From: Endomychus coccineus | Taxonomy: Eukaryota; Arthropoda; Insecta; Coleoptera; Endomychidae | DNA: 64,000 nt | Reading direction: 5' to 3' | Assembly (NCBI GenBank): GCA_958510875.1 | Contig: OY294070.1 | Span: 41,740,306 to 41,804,305 of the forward strand | Part shown: one piece after another, positions 34,201 to 45,429 of the stretch | Layout: each line of letters begins with the position of its first letter | How positions within the stretch are numbered: position 1 is the stretch's first letter | The notes under the pieces: model-generated | The model's database searches: none | Told to the model about the DNA's origin: nothing | Seen by the model: only the letters and a program-made list of their open reading frames with translations | Made by a program: the position numbers and the translations under genes

Positions 34201-35027
34201 AATGTATAACCTTCAAACTCGTATTCAAATAGAAGACCATTTTAAGCCTTTGTCGCCCTTTTCTTGATGAGTAGAACTTGAGATATCTCTATTTGTACGT
34301 TTGGGCCCATGTTTTGGCCCTTTTTGAATATCCAAGATTTATTTGAAAGAAGATGCCTTAATCTATCTAACCCTAAAACGTCGACCTCTCAGCTCTATTT
34401 AAAAAAATTCGAGCGCGAGTGAAAGAAAAAGAAGAAAAAATGCAGCCGCGCTACAATGTCAAGCGTCGGTAATGTAGATTTAACAAAAAAACCGAATCAA
34501 TTTCTTTGAAAAGTAGAGAAAAAGGAAATACAATTCCAATTTCCTGGAACGCATCGAATTTTTAACAAACATATTCGTGATCAGCGCCCCAAAAAACATA
34601 AAAATCATAATCATAAAATAGAGATATGGAGAAAATAAAAATTCCGATTGCACAGCAACTGGTCTATATAACACTAATATTTGCTTGAAGTGTTGCTAAA
34701 AAAATTTGTGTTTATTGTGTGAGTATTTAGGAAACGAATGACTACTGTAATAAAATCACAAAAAAATTATATTCTTCAATTTCATCGCGATTAAACATAA
34801 AATACATGAAAGTTTAAAATATGCATGAAAAATCTGTTTTTGAACCTACGAACGGTGAAGGGCCTGTTCAGACCTAAAATGGACGTCTTCAATATCACAA
34901 GCTAATGTCTTAAGGACGTTTATGGGTGGCGTACTTGTGCTACCTGGGAGGTACATGATAATGTTATAAATAACTGCTCAATTAATTACTAAAGACTAGC
35001 AAACACCAAAAAATAAATTATTCTTAA

Positions 35028-35447
35028 TCATCCAAAATCGTAACCAAGGATAGATTCCAAATTGTAGCCAAACAAACGAAAATCACGTTTGTACAATGTG
35101 TACAGACTGTGTAGGTATCTTAATGGTAACTTTTGATAGTACTTTCTTAATTTAGTATTGGTATGGGCTGAATTTGTCATGGGAAATGTTATCGGTGGCG
35201 CTTTTACCAAATCCAGTAACGCCACGGCATCTTCGGACAAAGTTTCATACTTCCCGACGAAGGTGTAATTCACAACGCACGGTTGACACAAGGAGTAAAT
35301 CGAGGTCCAATGTTCGTTAGTGTGAGTTCCTTCTGTCAATAGATACTCTACAAATTCATCGAGAGAAACGTCCGATCCGGATTCTATCTCGGCTCCACTT
35401 GCCTGGGGTTTTCTATATTTTCTAATAATGTGACGACCATATCTTTT
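35028..35447 (-). CDS. Carbohydrate sulfotransferase (CHST8-14 type), last exon
   Basis: The exon has 139 codons plus TGA, in phase 0 with the exon at 40627-40884. It starts KRYGRHIIRKYRKPQ and contains FVEYLLTEGTHTNEHWTSIY, SLCQPCVVNYTFVGKYETL, and a C-terminal YKRDFRLFGY. These are the hallmark C-terminal blocks of the Golgi Sulfotransfer_2 family, which moves sulfate from PAPS to glycan sugars. The acceptor (minus) is TCTCGTTTTCTAG. No polyadenylation signal is obvious downstream. Confidence 0.92.
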   Translation of the reverse strand, partial: KRYGRHIIRKYRKPQASGAEIESGSDVSLDEFVEYLLTEGTHTNEHWTSIYSLCQPCVVNYTFVGKYETLSEDAVALLDLVKAPPITFPMTNSAHTNTKLRKYYQKLPLRYLHSLYTLYKRDFRLFGYNLESILGYDFG

Positions 35448-35549
35448 CTAGAAAACGAGAATTATTCCAATTAAAAATACATATTGTTAATAAAATTAAA
35501 CACGGCTACTTTATTTTTTATTAATAATAATTCTTGACCCATGTATGAA

Positions 35550-35790
35550 TTAAATATAAATTCTCAGGAAATAGATCACACTAACACATACTATGCTCAT
35601 TATTTTCGTCTTTACGTACTTTCGGTCTCACTACCATCATCAAAAGACGTAGAGATGGCCGTGACACCGAAACGTACGTAAAAACGAAAATAATAAGCAG
35701 ATTTTATCTAAATTTATTGGATTTTATAATCTGCAAGAATAAGAATTATAGTCAATGATTACAGTTAATAGACAGAACCGTACAGTCTTC
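35550..35790. mobile_element. PLE ends in head-to-head arrangement
   Basis: Reverse complement of 35550-35610 matches the PLE end downstream of the 27472 hammerhead. The forward strand from 35644 carries a second, degenerate hammerhead and the same GAAAATAATAA tail. The next stretch (AAATTTATTGGATTTTATAATCTG, split here as 35710-35722 onward) recurs at about 37068, beyond the P-like insertion. Confidence 0.6.
35608..35648 (-). ncRNA. Degenerate hammerhead motif
   Basis: On the minus strand, helix I GTCTT/AAGAC is intact and the core reads TTGATGA (C3 changed to T). Helix II pairs GGTAGTGAGACC imperfectly and helix III is shortened. It is probably inactive. Confidence 0.55.
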
Positions 35791-35792
35791 CT

Positions 35793-37047
35793 CAACGAGG
35801 TCTATACATAGAGTAGACAACTAAGCCTTTCACGGGTAATTTGTCGGACATTCTGCCCTTCTGGCACACATGTACTGCGCTCTCACTCGCCCGATTTCCC
35901 CTTAATTCTCCTCAACTATGACGGTATGCGCGCGTTATATTATGTTTCAAAGTTCTGTTATATTCGTATACTCTTTGTGATACTAATAAAAATGGTTGGC
36001 ATTTGCAAATGTTGTAAGAAAAATAAAAAGTCCATATAGGAGTTTTTTTAAGTAGGTTTTTTTTATAATAAAATACGTATAATATAATAGAATCTATACA
36101 TAACCTACGTGTTTGTTTATTTTTTTTTGTAGATTTAAAAAAGAGTGGTGTGAATTTTTTGATTTGCAAGAAAGTCAAATATCGAAGTCTTCTACAGTTT
36201 GTAGTGATCGTTTTGAAGATAAATATATAACCAATACTGGTAATAGATATGTATTATCGTCAGATGCTAAGCCCACTATTAATAAAGCTGTAAAGAGGTA
36301 CTGATACATATACAATCAATTTGCAAGCAATGTTACTATTATTTATTATTATATTTCTTGTTTTAGACTTAATTTTAATACAAATAAGACTGATATAATA
36401 TAATAAACAATAAATGAAACCTGTTTGATAACATTCTCCTGTGCAAATGAACTCGACCTGACAACTTCTTTTATTGTGTTACACACTTATACACATTTCC
36501 AATATATTTATTTAACATAATAAAATTATATTATGTTTTATAACTTAACATAATTATCACTCTTGGGGATTGAAGTACGTATTGCTTTCTCGATTCCACC
36601 TGGCATTTTTATAAGAGGCATAAGTTTATATTTCATAAACTCTAAATCTTGTTATACGATATTTCCTATGACTTTCGCAGAAATCAAAATTAAATCTACT
36701 CTCCACACAACCACTTAAATTAGAAACAAAATCAAGATATACGCATTCCGCATTGCTTTATATGTACGTAAACAAATAATCTGACAACTCGTCCGCCATA
36801 CTGGAATGGTAAAGCAGTAACCTAATTATCATTTCGGATCCCTATATTACTTCTTCTGCTCCACAACTTTAAAAAGCGCGCCTATTAGATTTTAACAACT
36901 ACCTGAAAGTTAAAAATTCGGTGTAGAAGGGGATACCGTGCGAGTGAGAGCGCACTACGAGCGTACTACATGTGCGAGGTCCGACAGGTTACCAGCGGTT
37001 CCCTATGCTTAACACACTACTTGTCTACTCTATACTAGACCTCGTTG
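35793..37047 (+). mobile_element. P-like transposon, non-autonomous, 8-bp target duplication
   Basis: A perfect duplication GTCTTCCT flanks it (35785-35792 and 37048-37055). Inverted ends begin CAACGAGGTCTA and share AGAGTAGACAA, extending loosely over about 110 bp (GCGCTCTCACTCG near the inner edge). An 8-bp duplication and an internal THAP exon are both features of the P-element superfamily. No transposase catalytic region remains. Confidence 0.75.
36133..36297 (+). pseudogene. THAP-domain exon in a P-like element
   Basis: An acceptor (T-run then TTGTAG) and a donor (AAGAG/GTACTG) bound a 165-bp open exon. It encodes the second half of a THAP finger: KKEWCEFFDLQESQISKSST, then VCSDRFED and VLSSDAKPTI. 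The conserved Trp is present. The final zinc ligand His is Arg (CSDRF instead of C-x2-HF), which would break zinc binding. A possible first exon starts at 35991 (MVGICKCCKKNKKS), but its Cys spacing is unusual. The exon lies inside the P-like element and could be its old DNA-binding domain. Confidence 0.65.
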
Positions 37048-37055
37048 GTCTTCCT

Positions 37056-37629
37056 TAGGTTTCATTTAAATTTATTGGATTTTTCAATCTACAAAGGCAA
37101 AGATTTTAGTAAATGAATCTGAAGTGTTCATTAAGGGATGGTGAACAATTAATGCGTGTTTTTTAGGGCTAAATTCTCTTTACGGACACACTGGGAAGAT
37201 GTCCCTGAGCATTGGACTCGAGCAGAAGCCCCATACCCTCAAAAACTCACTTCAACCCAAAACCCATAATATTTCGTGTATGTACTCCCGAATCTGAATC
37301 AACAAAATTCAAGTGGCTAACGGTTAGTATAGCTTTCTTTATTCAATGCCTGATATGAATGCCAGCAATCGTTTTGTAGCGTTGTACCTCGTTATATTGT
37401 TTCACCAATTATATTCAGAACCGTATCCAAAGATCTATCGTTCATAGGTACCATAAGAAATTCCCCCAAATACCCATTGACTTTCTAAATACCGTCCACG
37501 ATTATATTTTCATTTCTCTATGGAACGTGTCTTTTCACTTTTTTGTTGTTGTTGGGAGGTGGTTGAAACCCTTTATGGGCACCTTATGGTCCTGTAACAT
37601 CACATAAGGTGGTGTGGGAAAATTTTTAT
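37056..37629. other. AT-rich intron sequence with a PLE remnant
   Basis: About 37065-37110 repeats 35707-35760 in the same orientation. The rest shows no recognised feature. Confidence 0.4.
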
Positions 37630-37990
37630 ATATATTTTTTATCACATATATTATAGAAACAAATCGTGACTACAGTTTCGACACTAGCGTATCATCTTCA
37701 AACGATACTAATGTATGAAAATATTAATAATCTTGGTTATTTATGGTACAATATAAGACACAGGTAACAAGTGGGGTTCCGGTTGGGGAAATACATTGTT
37801 AGAATAGCACAATTGAAATTGGATAACGAGGTAGAATTAATATCGTGATAAGGAAATTAGTGCCGAGGTATACACTAGGAAGGCACAAGAGGTTTATGGG
37901 AAATTTTACTTTATCAAGATATCAAACAGAATGCTGTAGTACATATCTAATTGATCGTTTAAAATTTTATTATCACTATTTTGATACCTA
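37630..37990 (-). mobile_element. PLE 3' end fragment
   Basis: Reverse complement of the stretch matches 52050-52370 closely, including CCCACTTGTTACCT, TGTGCCTTCCTA and the hammerhead region, so both are 3' ends of one PLE family. Confidence 0.75.
37663..37706 (-). ncRNA. Hammerhead motif, C3 changed to T
   Basis: On the minus strand: helix I ATCGT/ACGAT, core TTGAAGA, helix II GATAC/GTGTC around GCTA, then GAAA, helix III AC/GT around TGTA, cleavage base C. All helices are kept, but the first core base is T instead of C, which is expected to abolish cleavage. Confidence 0.6.
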
Positions 37991-38461
37991 CGAAAATTTC
38001 CATTGATTATAGTGTGTTTAATTTAAAACCTCTACTCAGGTTATTTAAAATTTTAACTCTATCTAAATTTGGAAAAGGGTGCCCTGTTTCTAAAATACGG
38101 TTAGAGAAAAATGAATGTTTTATTAAGTATAAAAGATCGAAAATGTTCCTTATATATTATGATTTTTTTTTTAAATTTAACTAATATATACGGAAATATA
38201 CAAGAGGAACTGAGTTTACTTGAATTTCGTTAAACATTTTTTTCTGTACAACATTTTTCTTAGTTGTGTCATTTATTATTACATGTCAAAGTGCATTTTG
38301 TTTCATTTTATTTTTATTTTTTTGATCCATTAATGACAGATAAAGCATCTCCAAAAGTTTCACTTTTATCGCTGTTACTGTACTGACGCATTTTTTTTTT
38401 AATTGAACCATTTCGCAAAACGCTTGCATACTAAACTCACCTGCTTGTAATTAGTAGGCAG
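37991..38461. other. AT-rich intron sequence, nothing recognised
   Basis: The open frame at 37981-38181 has no recognisable motif. Confidence 0.4.
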
Positions 38462-40305
38462 CAGTGGCGGCTGGTACTAAAGGACACATTGGCAAGTGCC
38501 AACACAACAACCAAGATAAACAAAGAAAGGAATTCGCGCATGCAAAGCTAACATTCAAAACTATGTTCCGGGGAACGTTTTGAAGTTCAAGTTCAAGTAT
38601 GATTCGGCTGACTACGGTTATCTTCGCCATGCCATATGCTTATACCGTCGGTTTGAGGCACAAAGCATCGTATCTTCAGTAAATGCCTTCATAGTGTACA
38701 ATGTGTGAATTCAATTCGAAGACGTGAAGTCTGAAGTGATGTTACGAGGCCATGATGAGTCATTGACGTCGGGGAATCCAGGTATTTATATAGGCCTAAT
38801 CAATCTTGTAGCTGAATTAGACGCTGTGCTTGCTATACATATGAAAGTGTTTATTAGTGGCATCTTAATGATAATAACTAATCAGAACGAATTGCTAAAT
38901 TAAATCTGAAAATTTCATTGCTTTGGAGGCCAATGAAACTACAGACACCTCTAAATAATCAACAACAAACGGTTGTTATTATTCGATACGTGTTTAATGT
39001 ACAAATATTTGAACGCTTTCGCTGAACGAATTGCGAACTATTTTAAATTCTCCTTCTGGGTCTGATAACAATAAACTAATAGCCAAACTTACGATAGGGC
39101 ATCCGTGAGTGGTAAGACAAATGGTGTCTAAGCCATTATCAAATGAACATTTCCACATGCACATTATATTCACTGTTACGCGTATCAATTTAATTTAATT
39201 ACTGAACGAGCGGCAAAGTGCAATAAAAAAGCAAAAATTTTCTTTGTAAATTTGCAGTCATTTTCAAGCTTTTTTTGTCGATCGTCAAGAACGGTAATTC
39301 TTGACGAAATAGTCAAAAGTAGATTACCACGCGCTGTTCCTACACCCAGGATTTTCAAAGGTCGAACTGTAAACACATTATTTGAATACCAGGATTCTTT
39401 CAAAGAATGTTCAGACAAAATTATTTACGAAGATGGGATGGATTCAATTACTGTTAGTAAAGCAAAGTGGTTTATTGAAACATTTGAATTGCCCGGAATT
39501 TCTCTACTGGTTGAAAATATTTCATTTCATCATGCCACATGTTGAAATATTATTTAATCAGACTCAAATGCGCGGGATTGACAGTGCTCAACTGCAAAAG
39601 GCAATTGAACAATTCCAACAGCAAATTATTCGAATTAGAAATTCTACTGACAATGGCAATCAAGAACGCAATAATGAAGAACCTGCTAGGAAAGACAAAA
39701 AATTACAGCTGGAGATAACAGAGCTGTTATTGCAAAGGAAGCATGTGACACTATTTTAAGCCAAATCAGCGACCGATTTGATTTTAGGGATCACTTAAGT
39801 GCAGCATAATTATTTGATTCTCAAAATTTTAAAACTTATACATGCATTTCCACTAAAACATTTTGATGCAACTGTGAAATCTTATCCTATGTTTGACTGT
39901 GTGAAATTAAAAAGTGAACTTTTTGCAATTATTGAGCGCGATGACATGTGTGACGTAGGTGGTATTTTGCCAATTTTAGTGTTCATAACAGACAACAACC
40001 TAAAAAAGGTTTTGACGGAAACATACAAACTGTTGGATATTATTTGTATAACGCCCATGTCGACAGCAGAATGTGGACGATGTTTTTCCACCCTCAAACG
40101 CATTAAAACTTTTCTGAGAAGCACAATGTCAGAAGATCGACTGAACGCATTGACGGTCCTATCAATAGAAAAGAAGTTCGTCCAAGTCTATCATAGATTT
40201 TGACAAAAAGTCATAGACTTTTTTCCAGCACGAAGGATAGGAAAATGGATTTTATGACAAAAAAAGTTTTTTCTTGTGTCTTTCATAACCTCAAAGCCGC
40301 CACTG
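38462..40305 (+). mobile_element. hAT transposon relic (ZMYM1-like)
   Basis: Termini CAGTGGCGGC and GCCGCCACTG lie at 38462 and 40305. The 8-bp flanks GTAGGCAG and GTAGGCAA differ at one base, as expected of a hAT target duplication. Plus-strand remnants of the transposase lie inside. The 5' part appears deleted. Confidence 0.85.
38900..40203 (+). pseudogene. hAT transposase, C-terminal half
   Basis: Fragments run in order with frameshifts. FIALEANETTDTSK precedes QQTVVIIRYVFNVQIFERF (about 38915-39020), the first catalytic region. RAVPTPRIFKGRTVNTLFEY is near 39330-39390. The C-terminal dimerisation domain is clear at 40030-40190: CITPMSTAECGRCFSTLKRI, then MSEDRLNALTVLSIE. The last region gives hAT transposases their stable oligomers. 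Stops and shifts make it non-functional. Confidence 0.8.
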
Positions 40306-40626
40306 GTAGGCAACAAATTTAAAGTTACTCTAGTAGCAGCTGCTTCACATTGTTTCGGGAGTGCTTCGCTTTTTATGCGCTTATATTGAAGTTACAATTA
40401 TTTATACTGAAATATTATTTTCTACCAGCTTGACAAGCTTGTGTCACAAAATAAACAAAGTTGATACAAGCCAAGTTCTGGAAATTAGAAAATATTTTTG
40501 CTGCATTCAGCGCTCAGAGTAATGCCATACATCAAGCTATCCAACATTAGGGATATTAAAAGTTTCCAACGAACATGTAAATGCTGTTATTCAAACATAT
40601 CTGTGAAAAATGATAAGAATACATAC

Positions 40627-40884
40627 CTGGAAATATTTTGAGCTAGTCAGGTTACCCTCAAATTTGTTTCTATAAGCTGATAAAAGTCTCTCCAATGGAT
40701 TTCTGGCCACCAGGAAAGAAGTGTATGTCTCCAAACAGTTTTTCGCTTCATCTGGTGACAACTGAGAAAGTCTTATAGTGGAATTTTCTGCATGGGCTAG
40801 GGACGAGGATATATCAATTAAATTCGAAGTATTTGACATACCTGTCAATACCATAAGTACTCGCTTCCAGTTTGTACATGCTAT
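40627..40884 (-). CDS. Carbohydrate sulfotransferase, middle exon with PAPS-binding loops
   Basis: The 86-codon exon is phase 0 on both sides. It starts IACTNWKRVLMVLTG, completing the 5'-phosphosulfate loop VPK/IACTNWKR split by the upstream intron. It continues to RNPLERLLSAYRNKFEGN, the 3'-phosphate loop (R-x-P-x-x-R-x-x-SAYRNK). Splice sites on the minus strand are ATTCTCCAG and GTATGT. The next intron (35448-40626) is full of transposons. Substrate (chondroitin, dermatan or other glycan) cannot be told from this part. Confidence 0.93.
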
Positions 40885-40942
40885 CTGGAGAATAAAATAT
40901 ATTACATTGTGACAAAACTGAAATAGGCTAAGACAATCTTAC

Positions 40943-41121
40943 CTTTGGTACATAACAGTAGAGTAATTTATGAGTATGATCTACCAATATATGATCTAAG
41001 GAAGACGTGTTTAACGCCTTAACATTACCAATTAAACGATTATTCGAACAGCCATTGTAGAGGATTTCTTGTCTAACAATCTGATTCAACCATGGATATC
41101 TTAAATAACTAGCACTAACAT
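40943..41121 (-). CDS. Carbohydrate sulfotransferase, upstream exon
   Basis: The 179-nt exon begins with two bases of a split codon and ends in phase 0 at CCAAAG/GTAAG. It encodes YPWLNQIVRQEILYNGCSNN through HILVDHTHKLLYCYVPK, the stretch just before and into the 5'-phosphosulfate loop. The acceptor is ATGCTTTCAG. The N-terminal cytoplasmic tail, membrane anchor and stem are not found in 41122-45600. They may lie further right, in which case SNRNP25 would be nested in this gene. Exons total about 284 residues of an expected 350-420. Confidence 0.9.
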
Positions 41122-41849
41122 CTGAAAGCATGAAATAAAAGGAAGATAATATTATATACCTACTCTTAGATTTCTATATTATTTAAAGAAGATTATAAAA
41201 TAATGAAATAATTTTTCTTTTCGATGATATATGAAAATTGTATAATACCAATTAGTACAAATAGAAAATGTTTCAAGAAAAATACCTTCCAGAACAAGTT
41301 GAATAATAATATATCATGAAATATTTCAATATTAAAAATAAGTTCCTTGATAGTTTTCAATTTATACGATGATAGTTTCGATATTTATTTTAACTGTTAT
41401 TACTAATGAAATTTGTTTACAATAAGTCATTATAATGGTATTAAGATTAATATTGAAAAAAATTTAAATTCACTCTAAAAATTGCATATTTAAAATAGTT
41501 TGACATACAGAATTTACGCATTGACACAAACATAAAAATACAATAAAATGGAATATTTATTTATTGTCCACAGATTTATAAATTGTAAACAAAAATAGTT
41601 GTTGAAAATGTGTTTTATAATGAAGCACAGTAAGAGTGCTAGTGAGTGATTTGTTCATTATCAAAGACCAATTTCTTCATAATTCCTTATAAATTTCGAT
41701 CTAGTTTTAATAAAACTGTTCGAACTTAATGCATAACATCGAAAGAGAAAAAAAAAAGAAAAATTTGGAGAAAATTAAGGGAATCCTCTTAGAAAACCTC
41801 AACAAAATAATTTTTGAAGTTGGATATCCAAAATTAAAATTGTTTTATG
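41122..41849. other. AT-rich sequence, no missing exon seen
   Basis: Searched by eye on the minus strand for a membrane-anchor exon of the sulfotransferase; none was recognised. No repeats stand out. Confidence 0.4.
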
Positions 41850-42330
41850 TACTGTTGTAAGCTTCCATGAACATTTTTTAATTCAGTAGGTAATAAATTA
41901 TAAATTTTACTAAAGTAGTGTTAATAAAATTTTTTGATTAATCAACTTTATGCTTCTTATATTCTCTTATGTTCGGCATTGTGAATTCGAAATTGCTCCA
42001 GTCTCATAATAATTATGATCAAATAATGAAATTTTAAACTCTGTTAAGACGTTAAGTTCGATAAAAATGTTTTTTGAAGGGTAGGTCATGGGTTTACCAA
42101 CTGTATCAATAGTTTTAGAGTTTGGAGAATTTTTTCTGCCTTAGCCCTTACATGTTTCCAAGACTTTCAAACCACTGTATCATCAGCATATGCAATTAAC
42201 TCAACACCTTCAACTTGTTCATAGGTCATTTATAAAAACTATGAAAAGAATAGGTCCCACGACACTGCCTTGTGATACACCACATTGGGTGGCAAGAAAA
42301 TCACTTTCTTGAACTCATATTTGAACGTAT
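41850..42330 (-). pseudogene. LINE reverse transcriptase fragment
   Basis: On the minus strand, QCGVSQGSVVGPILFIVFIN (near 42290-42230) is the RT palm entry, and after a frameshift AYADDTVV (near 42200-42170) is the catalytic YADD. A C-terminal region follows with YLLPTELKN-like wording near 41900. Stops and shifts are present. It is shorter than and different from the LINE at 27600-29545. Confidence 0.7.
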
Positions 42331-42655
42331 TGCATCCTATTTATAAATAAATAAATGTTTATAAACCTTATTCAATATTGTCTTTAAGATATTCATTGAT
42401 GGAATTTTGTGTCAAAGTAGTTTCCGTACATTATCAACAGAATTTTGAGTTCTAATCGTGATACCAATCTAGTTGATGCAGAATAGCAGTTATTGTCCTT
42501 GTGTGTCCAATAAATGAAATTAAACCGTCATTGCTTGCTTCAAGAGTCCTTTGAATCACCACTTTTTAGAAAAAATTCATAAAGAGAACTCTTCAAGTAA
42601 CCTCAGTGGATAATTCAAATTAACGCCAGAATAGTTATTACAATAATTTCAACTA
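42331..42655. other. AT-rich sequence, nothing recognised
   Basis: No motif noted before the mariner terminus. Confidence 0.4.
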
Positions 42656-42833
42656 CGAGGGCAACATGGAAAGTCTCTGAAAAATAAAACCGATGATGCC
42701 ACAATCGAAAATCCCTAGCGATATTTCTGATCTACCACCTTTAACTAGAAAGCATTAAAATTTTCAGACTCATGTGTCATTCAATTGTTTTGACACCCAT
42801 CGAAAGCAAGCAACCTAGAAGATTTTCGTAAAC

Positions 42834-43965
42834 ATGAAAAAAAAAGTGAATTTCGTGTCTTTGATTAAACATTATTTCTTACATGGAAAAACATTACGCA
42901 AACCAAAGCATCGCTTGTTAAATATATGGGGACCCATCACCATCGATTAGAACGATTCAAAAGTGGTTTACTGATTTTCGTTGTGGTCGTATGACCACAA
43001 AGGACGCCGAACGTTCTGCTCGCCTAATTAAGGTTACGTTTATAAAATCCATGATGATATTGGAAAATAGGCTAGTTAAAGTGCACGAGATTGCTGAGGC
43101 TATGGGCATTTCAACCGAACGGGTACGGAACATTATCCATGAATTTTTAAATATGTGAAAGCTACGTGCCAGATGACCCATTTGCTCTCTGTTGACAACC
43201 TTGAAGATTTTTGTAAACATGGAAAAAAGTGAACTTCGCGTCTTGATTAAACATTATTTCTTGCGTGGAAAAGACATTACGCAAACCAAAGCATCGCTTG
43301 TCAAACGATTCACAAGTCGCTTACTGATTTTCGTTGTGGTAGTATGACCAAAATGACATTGTATGATAATTGCATAAATTTTTGAATATCAGAAAGCTAT
43401 CTGCTAGATGGATGCCGCATTTGCTCTCTGTAGACAACAAGCGCGACAACTTCAAAGGAGTGTTTGGCGATGTTCAAGCGAAATAAGGACTTTTGCGTCG
43501 TTTCATATCCGTGGACGAAACATGAATCCATCACAACATACCAGAGCCCAAAGAACAGTCGAAACAGTGGACTTGTCCTGGCGAATCGAGGCCAACAAAG
43601 CCATGGCGACAGTTTTTGGGATGTACACGGTATAGACCATATCGATTACCTTGAAAAGGGCAAAACGATCACCGGCGTATATTATGCAGAGCTGTTGGCT
43701 CGATTCGACGCCGATTTGAATCGAAAGCGGCCGCATTTGGCAAAGAAAAAAGACAACACACCGGCGCACAGGTCCGTAGTCGCAATGGCAAAATAGCATG
43801 AATTGCGCTCCTAATTCGTTTTCCAGCTTTGACCCCCTGCGATCTTTTATCAAACTTGAAGAAATGGATCGGCGGAAAAAGATTTGGCTCCAACGATGAG
43901 GTCATATTAGAAAAACGTTGGACGAAGTGTATCGGGCTACAAGGAGATTATGTTGAGAAATAAAA
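42834..43965 (+). pseudogene. Mariner transposase with duplicated N-terminus
   Basis: Two starts of the same coding sequence are present. The first (42834-43195) covers the helix-turn-helix region up to an LSVDN-like motif. The second restarts at about 43200 (GAAGATTTTTGTAAACATGG) and runs, with an internal deletion, through CKRDNFKRS-like sequence, the catalytic-region motif VDET-IHHN (near 43513-43540), then VFWDVHG-like, GVYYAELLARFDADLNRKRP and PAHRSVVAMAK (to 43795). The tail near 43810-43960 is frameshifted. Mariners cut and paste at TA sites. Multiple stops mean this copy is dead. Confidence 0.8.
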
Positions 43966-44006
43966 TAAGTTTTGACCAAATAAATCATTTTTTGTTTCAT
44001 TTTCAG

Positions 44007-45107
44007 TAGACATGGAACGGACGTCTGGCCGAGAACCGAATCCGGCTTCATTACCGGACGTCCGTAAAATACATTTAATATGAATAGTGACTAAAAGACA
44101 AGTGAGCATTCGATATTCCAGTATGGCTGCCTTGGAAGGACTCACAATTTAATATAGCATTTTTCTTATTCCAATCACTGGTGATCCAATGTCCCGTTAT
44201 GCTAATGAAACGTATGTTTGTGTTTTAGCATGTCCAAATATAGACAATCTTTTAGATGTAATTTAATTTTTTCACAAATTCTATTATATATGTCTGGTAT
44301 AATATTATTGCGAAAAAAGTTACGGGAAGGCATTTTGTATTGCGGAGAAATGCTTTCAAATAGACGGAGAAATCCTATGTTCTCTATCATGGAGTATGGC
44401 TGGTTATCCAAACAAATCATTTCTCCTAACTTGTAATGAATATTACGCGCTCGATTATCGTTTATGTCCCAAGCCTATCTTGAACTTATAAATTGTCCTA
44501 ATGTTGGCTGCATTATCCTAGAATCCGGCACACCTCTACTTGCTCCTGGCTGACTAACATTAAAATAATGTCTTTCATTTTTGTTGGTAAAGTGAATGTT
44601 ATACTCGCTTGGATGAGATATTTTTAGATGTCTGAGTAATGACGAAGTTGACGCAGATTTTCCTTCACCTCCGCGAGATAACTTATTTTCACACAGCTTA
44701 CACTTTGCGAAAGACTTATCGTCATCACAAATTACGAAAAAAATTCAAACTTTACTTTAACGGGCACGATTGTAAAACAGGCGACTGAATATTTGCCATT
44801 TGCTGTATCGCTCTGTTAACATTCGGGGATTCACAGATACAAGGTCGGTATTTCCCCGCGCTTCGCATCACAGCAGTGTGCCATAAACATCGATTAAGGA
44901 CTCTTGTCGCAGCCAAGAACGGATTTTCGCTGTATGTAGATTTTATAATAGTACAGGGTAGGAATGAGCGCGAAAGACCAACATAATTTCGAATTTTACT
45001 AGTAACCGGTGAACCCAATAGTTCGGCCGGACGTCTGGCGGTCCGGTAGATTGGCCGTATTTCCGGTGTCTGGTAGTTCAGCGAATTTTAAGTCCTTTCC
45101 ATCCCTA
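44007..45107 (-). mobile_element. BED-type hAT transposon relic
   Basis: The left end is TAGACATGGAACGGAC and the reversed right end is TAGGGATGGAAAGGAC. The 8-bp flanks ATTTTCAG and ATTTTGGG match at six positions. Subterminal sequences share CCGGACGTC-type motifs. It sits inside the mariner near its right end. Confidence 0.7.
44202..44720 (-). pseudogene. BED-hAT transposase, N-terminal part
   Basis: On the minus strand a BED zinc finger is visible (FAKCKLCENKLSRGGEG, then STSSLLRHLKISHPSEYN; C-x2-C and H-x4-H, near 44705-44600). It is followed by MICLDNQPYSMIENIGFLRL and YKMPSRNFFRNNIIPDIY (44420-44290), the block seen in ZBED1/hAT transposases. The catalytic and dimerisation regions are missing. 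The BED finger would bind transposon ends. Confidence 0.75.
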
Positions 45108-45138
45108 ATTTTGGGGCACTTTTCACCTTAGCCTCGTA

Positions 45139-45429
45139 CAGTAGAGTCTCAGTAATTCGAGGTAATTGGGACAGAGGTTACCTCGAATTACAGAAAACTC
45201 GGATTACACGGAGAAATAAAAACAAAACAAAGGTTATGTAAATTTAATATGTACTTATGAAAATACATACATAAATATAGTACAGTGCATGCCAATTAAA
45301 AATAAACACGAATTTGAGTTGTTTAAAAAGTATCTAAAATTTGCTACTAAAAAACGACCATCTTCAGGCGTCACCTCGAATTATACAGCACTTCGAACTA
45401 TCAGGGCTCGAATTACCGAGATTCTACTG
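45139..45429. mobile_element. Pogo/Tigger-type MITE
   Basis: The 291-bp element has inverted ends CAGTAGAGTCTCAGTAATTC and reversed CAGTAGAATCTCGGTAATTC, with TA on both sides (45137-45138, 45430-45431). The left TA is also the right target TA of the mariner. There is no coding content. Confidence 0.85.

Larger units (their letters stand above)
42656..45136 (+). mobile_element. Mariner element split by a hAT insertion
   Basis: The left terminus CGAGGGCAAC (42656) follows TA. The right terminus, reversed CGAGGCTAAGGTGAAAAGTG, ends at 45136 and is followed by TA (45137-45138). It parallels the left-end copy at 33768 (CGAGGGCAAGGTGAAAAGTC). The BED-type hAT element 44007-45107 sits between transposase and right terminus. 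Confidence 0.75.

Noticed and set aside
43503..43905. Minus-strand frames over the mariner
   Set aside because: Antisense shadows of the transposase.
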